From NCBI RefSeq assembly GCF_001651855.1, contig NZ_LNQC01000063.1, positions 32,662-96,661 on the forward strand: a DNA stretch of 64,000 nucleotides. Direction: 5' to 3'. Shown here piece by piece: positions 1-10,006 of the stretch; positions within the stretch are counted from its first letter, which is position 1; every line of letters starts with the position of its first letter. Origin of the DNA: Sinorhizobium americanum (GTDB lineage: Bacteria; Pseudomonadota; Alphaproteobacteria; Rhizobiales; Rhizobiaceae). A program made the position numbers and the translations under genes. The notes below the pieces were generated by a model that had not been told where the DNA came from, ran no database searches, and was given only the letters and a program-made list of their open reading frames with translations.

Positions 1-202
1 AAACCACGCGCCAGAGTGTCATGCCGAGGTGATAAGGTAGGGCGCCGGAGGCAAGGGCTTCCGCAAAGGGTCCCAATAGCATCCACGGCTGAGGCAGGAC
101 GGATGCGTCGGCCGTCAGTTCAGCCGCGGCAATCCAGAACGTGAGCAGAAGCCCCAACGACAATGCGCGCGCGACCGCGGGGTGTTGCAGCGTTTTACTC
201 AA
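1..202 (-). CDS. ABC transporter permease, SsuC/TauC type (3' part outside window)
   Basis: Only the first 67 codons are present because the gene runs off the left edge. The best start is a TTG at 202 that overlaps the end of the binding-protein gene by 8 bases; no ATG lies near it. The peptide starts MSKTLQHPAVARAL, has a hydrophobic first helix (LGLLLTFWIAAAE), and then ends in the PFAEALASGALPYHLGMTLW stretch typical of the segment before the membrane core in nitrate/taurine-type permeases. It should carry the substrate delivered by the NMT1-like protein encoded just upstream. The substrate is unknown. The start codon is the least certain point. Confidence 0.6.
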   Translation of the reverse strand, partial: MSKTLQHPAVARALSLGLLLTFWIAAAELTADASVLPQPWMLLGPFAEALASGALPYHLGMTLWRVV

Positions 203-1166
203 GGCGCAGGAACAATCCACTGGGCAGGCTTGTCGCTTTGCCCACGAGCTCCGCTCCGCCAAGCTCTGCCATCAGCCGCAAAAACCGGTCGGCGGCGGCC
301 TCGTCAATCGGCTTGCCGCTCGGAATACCGGCGCGATAGCCGTCGCGCAACGCAATGAATTCGGCGTCGTCTCCAGCATTCATCTTGCCGCGCAAGCCGT
401 CCCACACCTCATCATTGTCGCGCAGCAGATCCTTGGCCGCGCGCGATGACTTGTAAAGCCCCTTCACGATGTCCGGATGGGCTGTGGCATACTCGCCCTT
501 CAACACATAGCCAAGCAGCGGCGTGTCGGGGTCGAGCTTGAGCGCCGCTGCGGCATCGGCGACAGAGATCACCTCGCGCATGCCCTTCGCCTTCATCTTC
601 GCCAGGAAGTGCCAGAAATTGATTGTTCCCGCCGTCTCCTCGGAAAAGGCCGACTTGAAGATCAGCGGCGGCGCTGCGAACACCTGCTCGGTTTCGGCGG
701 CGAGATCCATGCCATGTTGCTGCTTGGCATAGGCGCGCAGGATCAGCCAGCTCTTGTCGAGCGGCCCGCCGGCAATGCCGATCTTCTTGCCGGCTAGGTC
801 CGGCAGCGTCTTGATGCCGCTGTCGTCCTTGACCACCAGCCCGCCGACCGCCCGCGAATAGGGGATGAAAACGTAATCCTTGCCGGCGGCACGCTGGTTG
901 GCAACCCATATCCAGTCGGCGACCATGGTGTCGGCCTCGCCGCCCTCGAAAGCGACGCGCGTCGCCCCGTTATCCGCATAGTCATGGACCTCGAGCTCGA
1001 AGCCGTTCTTGCGATCGAACTCGTGGGTCTTGATGGTGGAGATTTCCCAGTTGACGGTGCCAGAGGCGAGCATCGCTGCCCGCAATTGCGGCAGATCCTC
1101 GGCCATGGCAGCCGCCGGCGCGAGCGCAAAAAGGCACGCGGTCAGAAACTGTTTCAAGGCGTTCAT
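195..1166 (-). CDS. NMT1/SsuA-type ABC substrate-binding protein of the PQQ cluster
   Basis: A 323-residue periplasmic binding protein. I chose the ATG at 1166 because it is followed directly by a signal peptide (MNALKQFLTACLFALAPAAAMA). The open frame extends 13 codons further upstream without a signal. The mature part has the family pattern: an early GTVNWE-type ligand loop, a GGEADTMVADWIW segment, the domain crossover KTLPDLAGKKIGIAGGPLDK, and a WHFLAKMKAKG helix. This fold belongs to the NMT1/THI5-like group that feeds SsuC/TauC permeases. The permease start overlaps its stop, so the two are translationally coupled. It sits at the end of the xox gene group, which suggests import of an alcohol, a cofactor or a metal complex used by the quinoprotein system. 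The ligand cannot be read from the sequence. Confidence 0.8.
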   Translation of the reverse strand: MNALKQFLTACLFALAPAAAMAEDLPQLRAAMLASGTVNWEISTIKTHEFDRKNGFELEVHDYADNGATRVAFEGGEADTMVADWIWVANQRAAGKDYVFIPYSRAVGGLVVKDDSGIKTLPDLAGKKIGIAGGPLDKSWLILRAYAKQQHGMDLAAETEQVFAAPPLIFKSAFSEETAGTINFWHFLAKMKAKGMREVISVADAAAALKLDPDTPLLGYVLKGEYATAHPDIVKGLYKSSRAAKDLLRDNDEVWDGLRGKMNAGDDAEFIALRDGYRAGIPSGKPIDEAAADRFLRLMAELGGAELVGKATSLPSGLFLRLE

Positions 1167-1197
1167 TGTCTCCCCCCAACTGACATCCCCGGCCACC

Positions 1198-1659
1198 TCA
1201 CTCAATGGAAATCTGCACCTTCTGGCTGTCGCTCTTGGTGTCTGGAATCTTTATCTCATAACTGCCGGGCTTGATGGCGACAAATGACAGCGTCGCCGTG
1301 CCCGCCTCGTCGAATTCGAGGCTGTCGATCGCCATGGGGCGCACTTCAACGCCGTTGACGACGATCTCGTTCATCCAGATCGCGCGAAAGAACGGCGCAC
1401 CGGTTAATGCCAGCTCCGCCGATCCGTCCGCGGTGATGCGCATTTCATAATAGGCGCCGGACTGTAGCGCGACGGCACCCTTGCCGAGCGGCTTGCCTGA
1501 ACTGAGCGTAATCTCGATAGGTTCGCCCCGGTTGCATTTGGCGAGGAGCCCTGCAAAGGCGAGCTCGCCGCAAAGCGGCGCGGCAACGGCAGGGATTGTT
1601 GCAAAGAGCGCGGCCAGCACCGCGAGGATCAGTCTATGCACGATGAAAATCCTCCCCAT
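1198..1659 (-). CDS. Small exported protein, cupredoxin-like fold, PQQ-cluster associated
   Basis: A 153-residue protein starting at the ATG at 1659, with a signal peptide (IFIVHRLILAVLAALF, cleavage near AVAAP). The mature C-terminal half (FFRAIWMNEIVVNGVEVRP, then SLEFDEAGTATLSFVAIKPG) has the strand-turn pattern of small Greek-key beta-sandwich proteins. Two cysteines near the mature N-terminus (CGELAFAGLLAKC) could form a disulfide. I see no type 1 copper ligand set, so a copper role is not supported. It lies 23 bases from the beta-propeller gene and 31 bases from the NMT1-like gene on the same strand, and so is probably co-transcribed with them. I do not recognise a named family. A function in the periplasmic quinoprotein system is inferred from position only. 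Confidence 0.6.
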   Translation of the reverse strand: MGRIFIVHRLILAVLAALFATIPAVAAPLCGELAFAGLLAKCNRGEPIEITLSSGKPLGKGAVALQSGAYYEMRITADGSAELALTGAPFFRAIWMNEIVVNGVEVRPMAIDSLEFDEAGTATLSFVAIKPGSYEIKIPDTKSDSQKVQISIE

Positions 1660-1682
1660 GTGTCCTATTGCACCGGCCCCGC

Positions 1683-2657
1683 TCAATTCGGAGCGACCAC
1701 CACTCCCCAGGGCTGCTCTCCGACTTGAACCGAGCGGATCACCGTTTCCTCTTTGACATCGACAATGCTGACATCGTTGGAATTGCCATTCGTGGTGATC
1801 AGGAATTCTTCGCCCGGGGTGAACGCCATCTGCCAGACGCGTTGCCCGACAAGCAGGTAGTCGAGAACCTCGTCCGTTGCGGCGTCGATCACCGCGACCC
1901 GGTTGGCCGGACCGAGCGCGACGAAAACGCGGGAGCCGTCCCTGGTCGCCTTGACGCCCACCGGCTGCAACCATTCCGGCAGAATGCCCGGCACGGCAAA
2001 GCCGATTTTCTTGGCAATTGCCGGTTCGGGCGCCGTCAGGTCGATCACCGAAACGGTGCCGCCGATTTCAGAGCTGACGTAAAGCTTCTTTCCGTCGGCT
2101 GTGAATTCGGCATAGCGCGGGCGCTGGTCCACCCGCACGTTGTGCACGATCTGGTAGGTGGAGGCATCGATGAAATGCGCCATATTGGTGGTTTCGGAGG
2201 TATTGATGATGGTCTTGGCGTCTGGGCTTACCGCGACGCCTTCCGGCTCGACGCCGACGGGGACTTCGGCCAGAACCTGGCGCGTCTTGACATCGACCAC
2301 GGTCACCAGATTGTCGTCCTCATTCGCGACGTAGAGCGGATTGCCGGAAGGGTCGAGAGCGAAAAGCTCGGGATCAGGGCCTGACGGCAACGTATGCAGC
2401 TCCTTGTAGGTCTCGGGATCGAACACCCGAACGGTATCGTCGTCCGAAGCGCAGACATAGAGCTCCTTGCCATCTGGGCTGATCGTGATGCCGCGCGGCC
2501 TGTTGCCGGCCGGGAAGGTGGCGATCACCTCCCAACTTTCGCTGTCGAGCACCGTCACGTTGTTGCTGCGCTCATTGGTCACGAACACCTTGTTCGCCGC
2601 GGCAGGGTCGGCGAACATCAAAACTGCCGGCAGAAGCACCAGTGCGGATCTCAGCAT
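1683..2657 (-). CDS. PQQ-dependent catabolism-associated beta-propeller protein
   Basis: A 324-residue exported protein made of repeated YVTN-type blades. The start is the ATG at 2657, preceded by a strong GGAGGA site; a signal peptide (MLRSALVLLPAVLMFADPAAA) follows. Repeats of the form VFVTNERSNNVTVLD, LYVCASDDDTVRVFD, LYVANEDDNLVTVVD and LYVSSEIGGTVSVID recur about every 42 residues, giving roughly seven blades. This matches the TIGR03866-type family found beside PQQ-dependent alcohol dehydrogenases. The role of the family is not established; proposals are cofactor handling or protein interaction in the periplasm. Its start is one base after the stop of the PQQ-associated binding protein, so the two are surely one operon. 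Confidence 0.85.
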   Translation of the reverse strand: MLRSALVLLPAVLMFADPAAANKVFVTNERSNNVTVLDSESWEVIATFPAGNRPRGITISPDGKELYVCASDDDTVRVFDPETYKELHTLPSGPDPELFALDPSGNPLYVANEDDNLVTVVDVKTRQVLAEVPVGVEPEGVAVSPDAKTIINTSETTNMAHFIDASTYQIVHNVRVDQRPRYAEFTADGKKLYVSSEIGGTVSVIDLTAPEPAIAKKIGFAVPGILPEWLQPVGVKATRDGSRVFVALGPANRVAVIDAATDEVLDYLLVGQRVWQMAFTPGEEFLITTNGNSNDVSIVDVKEETVIRSVQVGEQPWGVVVAPN

Positions 2658-2658
2658 C

Positions 2659-3846
2659 CTATCCTCCAAAGGCCTGGCAAGCGGTTTCAGGTGCATCGGT
2701 TCCCAGCGTGTCGAGCGGCGAATGCTGGTGCAGATAGCCGTCCTGGGGCGAAATCGACACCGTCACCCGACCGTCGGTCAAAAGGATCGGCTGGCGCAGT
2801 TGCCCGTTCCAGGCGCGGAAGGTCAACTTCTGGCCCTTGAACGCCGCCAGCTCGAAATCAGCCGAAAGCGCATAGGCCCTGACCGACACCGGATCGGCCT
2901 TGCCTGACTGCGTCACCGCCTCGCCGATCACGCGCATGGCAAGCCAGGCCTGGTAATCCTCCTCGCGCATGTTGCGCCCGCTCAGTTTTTCAAAGCGGCG
3001 TTGAAACTGCGTCGCGCCCCAGGCTTCATGCGCGGCATGCCAGGACACCGGGCGCAGGCCCGAAGATCCTGCAACGGGCCTCGCTTCCCAGGAATGATAA
3101 GGCAGGTAGGGTGCGAAGACGCCGGCCTCGTCGGCTGCGATGATCACGTCGTAGTCCTCGGCATCCTGGGTGAATACGGGGATCTGTTTTTGCACCATGA
3201 CGTGGCCGGTATCAGTGCGCCGGGCGCCGCCGGTATCGACGAATTCGCGCTCCTCGACGATGGTCGCGCCGAATTTGGTGGCTGATTTCCGATAGCTTTC
3301 GGCCAGGAGACCATCTTGCGGATGCGAGCCGTGTATCAGCAGGATACGCGACCATTTCTTCCACATGAGGAACTGGACAACACTGTCGGCGAGCATAGAG
3401 CGGCTCGGCGCGACATGAAGGACATTGGCCCTGCAGTCGGCATCGCGCAGCGCCTCATCGCGAGCACCGGCATTCAAGAGCAGCACATCAGGTCCCGCCC
3501 GGTCCGACAGTGCCTTGAGGATGTCGCCTTCAGCGATCACCGTGATCAGACCGAAGCCTTCGGCCTTCAGCGCATCGAAGGCTGCTGCCGCGTTCTCCGG
3601 CGAAACCGCCTCCGTTTTCAGCGTATAGCCCATGCCGGTGAATGCGCCGGTCGTCCGATTGTCCTCATTCCCCAGCATGCCGCCGGCAAAACCCAGATCG
3701 GCAGGCGGCGCATCAAGGCGAGAGATCGGCGGCCCGGCGACACGGTCGACCCGCAATATGGCCGTCCTTACCTCGGCCGCCCGCGAAGGCAACGAGACAA
3801 GCATCGCCATGCAAAATGCAGCGAGCACAAGCGATAGGTTAGGCAT
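2659..3846 (-). CDS. PQQ-associated ABC transporter substrate-binding protein
   Basis: A 395-residue protein with a signal peptide (MPNLSLVLAAFCMAMLVSLPSRA) and a type I periplasmic-binding fold of the leucine/branched-chain receptor type. Recognisable pieces are the opening VRTAILRVDRVAGPPISRL, the GAFTGMGYTLKTE segment, and VVQFLMWKKWSRILLIHG at the domain hinge. It matches the TIGR03863-type family, an ABC-like binding protein that occurs only with PQQ-dependent alcohol dehydrogenase clusters. No permease of the matching type lies next to it; the usual ATPase and permease partners may sit left of the window. A 172-base gap separates it from xoxJ, so it may have its own promoter. Confidence 0.85.
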   Translation of the reverse strand: MPNLSLVLAAFCMAMLVSLPSRAAEVRTAILRVDRVAGPPISRLDAPPADLGFAGGMLGNEDNRTTGAFTGMGYTLKTEAVSPENAAAAFDALKAEGFGLITVIAEGDILKALSDRAGPDVLLLNAGARDEALRDADCRANVLHVAPSRSMLADSVVQFLMWKKWSRILLIHGSHPQDGLLAESYRKSATKFGATIVEEREFVDTGGARRTDTGHVMVQKQIPVFTQDAEDYDVIIAADEAGVFAPYLPYHSWEARPVAGSSGLRPVSWHAAHEAWGATQFQRRFEKLSGRNMREEDYQAWLAMRVIGEAVTQSGKADPVSVRAYALSADFELAAFKGQKLTFRAWNGQLRQPILLTDGRVTVSISPQDGYLHQHSPLDTLGTDAPETACQAFGG

Positions 3847-4018
3847 TGCCGGAATGAACTCCCGATCTTCCTGACACTTTCTCGAGGAGGAGACTAACAG
3901 CGCGATTTGTGTCGCAAAACCGATACTTAAGGAGCGTAATTTAGCGAAACGGCAGCGCTCAACCGCTTAGCCCGCCGGCTCCTCGGCAGTCTCTGCCGGA
4001 AAGACTGCCGCAGGCGGA
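3847..4018. promoter_or_regulatory. Intergenic segment after xoxJ with a stem-loop
   Basis: The 172 bases between xoxJ and the next minus-strand gene hold a stem-loop: GGCAGTCT at 3985-3992 pairs with AGACTGCC at 4002-4009, starting about 10 bases after the xoxJ stop. No U-run follows on the minus strand, so it is a weak terminator or an mRNA 3' end stabiliser. The rest is a likely promoter for the binding-protein/beta-propeller group, though I cannot pick out clear boxes. Confidence 0.4.
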
Positions 4019-4888
4019 TCAATCCGTCGGCTCGAGCGGCCCCGTTCCCATGTCGTTCAGAAGCGGCACGCCCGCATTCGCAAGGATGGCGTTGATCTCG
4101 GGCTGGTTGCGACGAATGAGCGAATTCAGCTTGCCCTCCCAGACCTTTTCGCCCTGCCGAACGCCCATGGTGATGCGGTAGAAGAGTTTGGGCGGTGCAG
4201 ATTCCGACAAGAGCGGTGTCACCTTCATATCCGGATGGCTCGCCTTGACCAGCGGTGCACCGATAGGTCCCCAGAGGATGGCAGCGTCAATTGCACCGGC
4301 CTTAAGGTCTGCGAGCATCTCATCGGCTGGATCCTCGTGACGCCGATCGACCATCAGATGATAGCCCTTCGCCTTGGGCAGCAGTTCGTTTCTCGCCATA
4401 TGGGTCGCCGGCGGCGTTCCCGCGACGATGCCGATCCGCTTGTCCTTGAGACGGGGATCGGACAGCGTCTTGACGCCTGCCAGCGGACCGGCCGACGCCA
4501 CGACCAAGACATAGGCCGAGGTATAGTAGTGGTTGGTGTTCAGCACCAGTTCGTCGCCTTGGGCGTAGCCAATGACCACATCGCAGGCATTGGCCTGCAG
4601 CGTCTTTCGAATAAAGCCGGTCGCCATTGGGAACCAGGAATATTCCAGCGGCAGCCCGAGCTTGGACGCTATCAGCTCGGCAATCTTGTTCTCGAATCCC
4701 GTACCTGAGCGATCCGACATCGGCAGATTGGCAGGATCGGCACAGACCCGAAAGGCCCGCTTCGCGACGAGGTCGGACGTCTGAGCCGCAGCCGGCGCCG
4801 CGCCGGCAAACATCGACAGGAAGACGCCGGCGGCAGCGGCCAAGCTAGTTGTTGCCGAGGCAAGAGTTTTCAGCATCGCGGATCGCAT
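4019..4888 (-). CDS. xoxJ: XoxJ, quinoprotein dehydrogenase-associated periplasmic binding protein
   Basis: A 289-residue type II periplasmic binding protein. The ATG at 4888 has AAGGAG about 10 bases upstream and is followed by a long signal peptide ending near AAPAAAQ. The mature sequence opens FRVCADPANLPMSDRSGTGF, the XoxJ/MxaJ signature in place of the amino-acid receptor opening, and carries the SWFPMATGFIRKTLQANACD segment and two domain-linking loops. Two cysteines (CADPANLP and NACDVVIGY) fit the family. XoxJ is thought to help activate or mature the XoxF dehydrogenase in the periplasm rather than to transport. The start lies 44 bases inside xoxG, so translation is coupled. Confidence 0.9.
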   Translation of the reverse strand: MRSAMLKTLASATTSLAAAAGVFLSMFAGAAPAAAQTSDLVAKRAFRVCADPANLPMSDRSGTGFENKIAELIASKLGLPLEYSWFPMATGFIRKTLQANACDVVIGYAQGDELVLNTNHYYTSAYVLVVASAGPLAGVKTLSDPRLKDKRIGIVAGTPPATHMARNELLPKAKGYHLMVDRRHEDPADEMLADLKAGAIDAAILWGPIGAPLVKASHPDMKVTPLLSESAPPKLFYRITMGVRQGEKVWEGKLNSLIRRNQPEINAILANAGVPLLNDMGTGPLEPTD

Positions 4889-5381
4889 CCGATTTCGGCT
4901 CCTTCTTGGCCGGGCGCCCCCTCGGCAGCGCGTCGGCTCCGCGGGCCTTCAGATACACATAGATGTCATCGAGATAGCACATCACGTTGACGTTCTCGCC
5001 AAACGCGGGCATCACCGAGTGCTCGGCAACGTTCACCTTCTTGCGTCCGTTCGTGACCACATCGATGAAGGCGTAGTAGTCCAGTGCTATCGCCGACTTC
5101 TTCAAGGCCGGGGCATAGCTCGAGCCCTCGCCCTCCGGACCATGACAGACATGACATTCCGCATGATAGCGGCGAAAGCCCGAATAGGTCAGCCAGTCGA
5201 CCGTGCCGTCCTCGGCGATTTTGAAGGTGGGAACGTCGTCGGCGGTGTAGTAACGACCGTCTTCGTCGCGGACGGCGGTGATATTGTCCTTTGGCGCCTG
5301 CGCGTCTTGTGCGCCCGCGGCGCCGGCCAGAAGCGTCAACACGGCAAGAGTCATCGGTACGGCAGGTGTTATCTTGGTCAT
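4845..5381 (-). CDS. xoxG: XoxG, cytochrome c electron acceptor for XoxF
   Basis: A 178-residue c-type cytochrome. The start is the ATG at 5381 with AAGGA 7 bases upstream, followed by a signal peptide ending at AAGAQ. The single haem site is CHVCH at residues 76-80, and SVMPAFG near residue 124 supplies the probable axial methionine. Two further cysteines (NVMCYLDD, ENSCLGNN) could form a disulfide. Length and the order xoxF-xoxG-xoxJ identify it as the physiological electron acceptor of the lanthanide-dependent methanol dehydrogenase. It is preceded by a strong hairpin that may lower its expression relative to xoxF. Confidence is high because motif and context agree. Confidence 0.92.
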   Translation of the reverse strand: MTKITPAVPMTLAVLTLLAGAAGAQDAQAPKDNITAVRDEDGRYYTADDVPTFKIAEDGTVDWLTYSGFRRYHAECHVCHGPEGEGSSYAPALKKSAIALDYYAFIDVVTNGRKKVNVAEHSVMPAFGENVNVMCYLDDIYVYLKARGADALPRGRPAKKEPKSDAIRDAENSCLGNN

Positions 5382-5405
5382 CTTGCGTCCTTTTAGGCGG
5401 AGAAC

Positions 5406-5439
5406 GAACGGGCGCGGGTTCAGCGACCCGCGCCCGTTC
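5406..5439 (-). terminator. Perfect stem-loop between xoxF and xoxG
   Basis: A 14-base-pair perfect stem (5406-5419 with 5426-5439; arm GAACGGGCGCGGGT) and a 6-base loop lie between the xoxF stop at 5457 and the xoxG ribosome site. No U-tract follows in the minus direction, so it is better read as a processing or stabilising structure, or a partial terminator, that would let the dehydrogenase outnumber its cytochrome. Confidence 0.6.
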
Positions 5440-5456
5440 ATGGGCGAATTTGCCGG

Positions 5457-7262
5457 TTAATCTGGCAGCTTGAAAACGGTGAGCGTGCCGCCGAGCGCGG
5501 TGTAGTTGCTGAGGGCGGAATAGCCCCCCACCGCGCCGAGACCTTCAGTCGGATTGGTCAGGCCGGCCGCCAGACCGATGCCGGCCCAGCCGCCGACACC
5601 CGAGAGCACCGCCACATACTGCTTGCCGCCATGGGCATAGGTCATCACGTTGCCAATTACGCCGGATGCCGTCTTGAACCGATAGAGCTCCTTGCCCGTC
5701 GTGGCATCGACGGCTTTAAGGTAGCCCTCGAGCGTTCCATAGAAGACCACGTCACCGGCTGTTGCGAGAGCACCCGACCAGACGGAGAACGGCTCCGGCA
5801 GGGACCACTTGATCTTGCCTTCCTTGTTGTCCCAGGCAATGAAATTGCCCATGCCACCATGGCTATCCTTAGGCGGGTACATCGACAGCGTCGCGCCGAC
5901 ATAAGGCTGGCCGGCCGTATAGCTTACCCGGAACGGCTCGTAGTCCATGCAGACGTGGTTGGTTGGCACATAGAACAGCTCGGTCTTCGGCGAATAGGCC
6001 GCAGGCTGCTGATCCTTGGTGCCCAGCGCCGCCGGGCAGACGCCGGTCGTGTTCGTGTCCTCGCCGTTCTGCTCGGTGGAATACTGGGCCACGACCTCCG
6101 GCCGGCCGTATTTCTCCGATTTCGGATCCATATCCACTTTGGTCGCCCAGTTGACGACGGGATCGTACTTCTCCGCAACCAGGAGCTCGCCGGTTACGCG
6201 GTCCATCGTATAGCCGAAGCCGTTGCGGTCGAAATGGGTCAGCAGCTTGCGATCCTGGCCGTCGATCTGCTGGTTGGTCAGGATCATCTCGTTGACGCCG
6301 TCATAATCCCATTCGTCATGCGGCGTCATCTGGTAGACCCATTTGGCCATGCCGGTATCGACGTCGCGCGCAAAGACCGTCATCGACCAGCGGTTGTCGC
6401 CGGGCCGCTGGGTGGGGTTCCAGGTCGAAGGATTGCCGGATCCGTAATACATCAGGTTCAGTTCCGGATCGTAGGCATACCAGCCCCAGGTCGTGCCGCC
6501 ACCGATCTTCCACTGATCACCCTCCCAGGTGGTGAGGCCCGAATCCTTGCCGACGGGTTTGCCCAAATGGGTGGTCTTTTCAGGGTCCATCAGCGTGTCG
6601 CTGTCCGGGCCCATGGAATAACCGCGCCACAGGAGCTTGCCGTCGGCCATCGAATAGGCCGTCACGTGCCCGCGGACGCCGAACTCGCCGCCTGATATGC
6701 CGACGAGAACCTTGTCCTTCACCGGCATGACGGTCGCGGTGTTGGTCTCGCCCTTGGAAGCATCGCCGTTCTTGACGCTCCAGAGCACCTTGCCGGTCTT
6801 GGCGTCGAGCGCCACGACCGTCGTGTCGGCCTGGTGCAGGAAGATCTTGTTATCCGCATAGGCCACGCCGCGATTGACCGTATCGCAACACATCACGGGA
6901 ATGACGTTCGGATCCTGTTTCGGCTCGTATTTCCAGGCGATCTGGCCATCCTTGCTGAGATCCAGCGCATAGACCGTGTTCGGGAACGGCGTGTGAACAT
7001 ACATCATGTCGCCAACGACCAGCGGCGCACCTTCATGACCGCGCAGAATGCCGGTCGAGAAATTCCACGCCACCTGCAGTTTGCCGACATTGTCCTTGTT
7101 GATCTGGTCGAGCTTGGAGTAGCGCAGGTTGGCATAGTCGCCGGTTTGGATGGCCCATTGATTGGGGTCGTCGATGAGCTTCTGCAATTCCGAGTTGGCG
7201 AGAGCGATCTGCGCGCCGCCGCCTATCGACACCAAGGCAAGCATTGTAAGAAGTCGTTTCAT
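5457..7262 (-). CDS. xoxF: XoxF, lanthanide-dependent PQQ methanol/alcohol dehydrogenase
   Basis: A 601-residue periplasmic quinoprotein that oxidises methanol and related primary alcohols to aldehydes (or to formate) with PQQ. A signal peptide ends near ALA-NSELQ and a strong AGGAGGA site precedes the ATG. Visible landmarks are the adjacent-cysteine disulfide VMCCDTV near 125-126, the metal Glu in GISGGEFGV (about 193), the metal Asn in GSGNPS (about 277), and [11 protein letters not shown] near 315-325. In that last motif the catalytic Asp is followed two residues later by a second Asp. This extra Asp is the ligand that separates lanthanide enzymes (XoxF) from calcium enzymes (MxaF, which have Ala there). 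No mxaI small-subunit gene is nearby, as expected. The adjoining xoxG, xoxJ, cytochrome and glutathione-pathway genes form the complete oxidation chain. Confidence 0.96.
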   Translation of the reverse strand: MKRLLTMLALVSIGGGAQIALANSELQKLIDDPNQWAIQTGDYANLRYSKLDQINKDNVGKLQVAWNFSTGILRGHEGAPLVVGDMMYVHTPFPNTVYALDLSKDGQIAWKYEPKQDPNVIPVMCCDTVNRGVAYADNKIFLHQADTTVVALDAKTGKVLWSVKNGDASKGETNTATVMPVKDKVLVGISGGEFGVRGHVTAYSMADGKLLWRGYSMGPDSDTLMDPEKTTHLGKPVGKDSGLTTWEGDQWKIGGGTTWGWYAYDPELNLMYYGSGNPSTWNPTQRPGDNRWSMTVFARDVDTGMAKWVYQMTPHDEWDYDGVNEMILTNQQIDGQDRKLLTHFDRNGFGYTMDRVTGELLVAEKYDPVVNWATKVDMDPKSEKYGRPEVVAQYSTEQNGEDTNTTGVCPAALGTKDQQPAAYSPKTELFYVPTNHVCMDYEPFRVSYTAGQPYVGATLSMYPPKDSHGGMGNFIAWDNKEGKIKWSLPEPFSVWSGALATAGDVVFYGTLEGYLKAVDATTGKELYRFKTASGVIGNVMTYAHGGKQYVAVLSGVGGWAGIGLAAGLTNPTEGLGAVGGYSALSNYTALGGTLTVFKLPD

Positions 7263-7441
7263 TTCATCCTCCTCTTGGGTGCTGCCGATCAGGGCCGTTC
7301 AAACCTCTCGCCCCGGGAAAACCTTTCGGTCTCCTCAACTCCCGGTGTCGGCTTGCGATGCTGCTCCCCCTGCTGCTGGCAATTCATGAGCTTCCGGGGG
7401 CATCTTCCTCCTGCTTCCGTTTCGGCTCCTCCTTTTCACCG

Positions 7442-7855
7442 TTAGGGATACTTCGCCAAGTATGCGATTAGATCGGCGCGCTCCTGATCCTTGCGCAAGC
7501 CCGCAAAGGTCATCTTGGTACCTGGCAGGAACGCCTTAGGGTTTGTCAGGAATTCGCCGAGCTTGTCCGGCGTCCAAGTCAGCCCGGCCTCGGCCTCCTT
7601 GCTCATCGCGGCAGAATAGGAAAAGCCGTCGACCTTGCCGGCTGGCCGTCCGATAACGCCGGTGAGCATAGGGCCTGTCTTCGATTTGGCATCCGGACCG
7701 ATCGCGTGACAGGCCTGACACTTGCGAAACACTTTTTCGCCCGCCGCCGGATCGCCTTGAGCGGGATCGAGTGCGAGTGCAGGCGCGGTCGCGCCTGCAT
7801 AAATCGCGCCGAACACGGCAATAGCGGTCAATGCGGCACCAAGTCTTGAAGCCAT
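7442..7855 (-). CDS. Class I cytochrome c (c2/c550-like), exported
   Basis: A 137-residue soluble cytochrome with a signal peptide (cleavage near ALALD), haem motif CQACH at residues 46-50 and axial Met in PGTKMTFAG. The [19 protein letters not shown] segment is the classic c2/c550 loop. AAGGAAGG precedes the ATG. It lies 14 bases from fghA and 179 bases before xoxF, so it belongs to the methanol-oxidation unit and probably passes electrons from XoxG to a terminal oxidase. It might also serve other periplasmic dehydrogenases. Confidence 0.9.
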   Translation of the reverse strand: MASRLGAALTAIAVFGAIYAGATAPALALDPAQGDPAAGEKVFRKCQACHAIGPDAKSKTGPMLTGVIGRPAGKVDGFSYSAAMSKEAEAGLTWTPDKLGEFLTNPKAFLPGTKMTFAGLRKDQERADLIAYLAKYP

Positions 7856-7869
7856 ACCTTCCTTCTCCC

Positions 7870-8700
7870 TTACGCGGCGTTCAGCCGCTCTGCATGCCAG
7901 CGCACGTGGTCTTCGCCAAAGCTCGCCACGAAGTAGTAGCTATGATCGTATCCGGCTTGCAGCCGCACGACGCCGGCCTGCCGGCGCTCCGCCAGCAGCC
8001 GGGCCATCGCCTCGGGTTGCAGCTCCGCCAGGAACTGATCCGCCGCGCCCTGATCGATGAGGATGTCGCCACGCCAGCCGAGTTCACTCAACAGCAGGCA
8101 GGCGTCGTAGTTGCCCCAATTGGCTTCATCGTCACCGAGATAGGCCGAGAACTGCTTACGGCCCCAATTGGACCGGGTCGGATTGACGATCGGTGCGAAA
8201 GCGGAAACCGAGCGGAACTTTTCCGGATTGCGAAAGGCGATCGTCAGCGCACCGTGGCCGCCCATCGAATGACCGGTGATGCCGCTGACCCCATTGAGCG
8301 GTAAGTGCTCCTCAAGCAAGGCGGGTAATTCCGTGACAATGTAGTCGTACATCTGGTAGTGCCGTGCCCAGGGCTTCTGCGTCGCGTTGACGTAGAACCC
8401 CGCACCCTGACCGAGGTCGTAGGCCTCGTCGTCGGCGACCCCTTCGCCGCGCGGCGACGTATCGGGGAAAGCCAGCGCCAGCCCCTCTTGCGCCGCGTGG
8501 CGCTGCAGGCCCGCCTTGATCATGGCGTTCTCATGCGTACAGGTGAGCCCCGAGAGATACCACAGAAGCGGCACCGGGCGCGTTCGCGCCTGCGGTGGCA
8601 GATAGAGGCCGAAGGTCATCTCGACGCCGCAGACGTCGGACGCGTGCCGGTAGACCGACTGCGTCCCGCCGAAACATTGATTTTGCGTTACGAGTTCCAT
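7870..8700 (-). CDS. fghA: S-formylglutathione hydrolase
   Basis: A 276-residue alpha/beta hydrolase that cleaves S-formylglutathione to formate and glutathione in the cytoplasm, the step after the neighbouring dehydrogenase. The start is the ATG at 8700; the long open frame upstream overlaps the dehydrogenase gene and is not used. The nucleophile elbow is [10 protein letters not shown] (Ser near 145), with acid in [11 protein letters not shown] and base in AGYDHSYYF. The segment [18 protein letters not shown] is diagnostic of the esterase D/FghA family. It lies 8 bases downstream of the dehydrogenase gene. Confidence 0.95.
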   Translation of the reverse strand: MELVTQNQCFGGTQSVYRHASDVCGVEMTFGLYLPPQARTRPVPLLWYLSGLTCTHENAMIKAGLQRHAAQEGLALAFPDTSPRGEGVADDEAYDLGQGAGFYVNATQKPWARHYQMYDYIVTELPALLEEHLPLNGVSGITGHSMGGHGALTIAFRNPEKFRSVSAFAPIVNPTRSNWGRKQFSAYLGDDEANWGNYDACLLLSELGWRGDILIDQGAADQFLAELQPEAMARLLAERRQAGVVRLQAGYDHSYYFVASFGEDHVRWHAERLNAA

Positions 8701-8708
8701 CTTCACGC

Positions 8709-9836
<1,128 letters not shown>

Positions 9837-10006
9837 GAATGCCTCCGAGTAACGGCGTTATGTCAGGCGGCCAGCGGGCCTTGTGAGCAGATTACAGACG
9901 GACCAAAGCGCAAAGACAATTGCGACCTTAGTGTGTAAAACGCGACCTTTGGCTTCTCCCGTGGTCACCCTATACTGACGCTCATGCGACCACGGAGACG
10001 TCAAAG
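9837..10006. promoter_or_regulatory. Divergent promoter region of the formaldehyde/methanol unit
   Basis: A 170-base gap between divergent genes. It contains two GCGACCTT direct repeats at 9922-9929 and 9942-9949, exactly 20 bases apart (two helical turns). Such same-face repeats are typical of activator sites, and the LuxR-type regulator at 15460-16152 is the obvious candidate to bind here. No clear -35/-10 pair is identifiable. Confidence 0.4.

Noticed and set aside
5631..6695. Long plus-strand open frame opposite xoxF
   Set aside because: It is an antisense shadow of a high-GC gene with low-complexity His/Arg-rich translation and no domain.
5457..7262. Calcium-type methanol dehydrogenase (MxaF)
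   Set aside because: The extra Asp in WDYDG and the lack of mxaI/mxaG neighbours indicate the lanthanide type XoxF.
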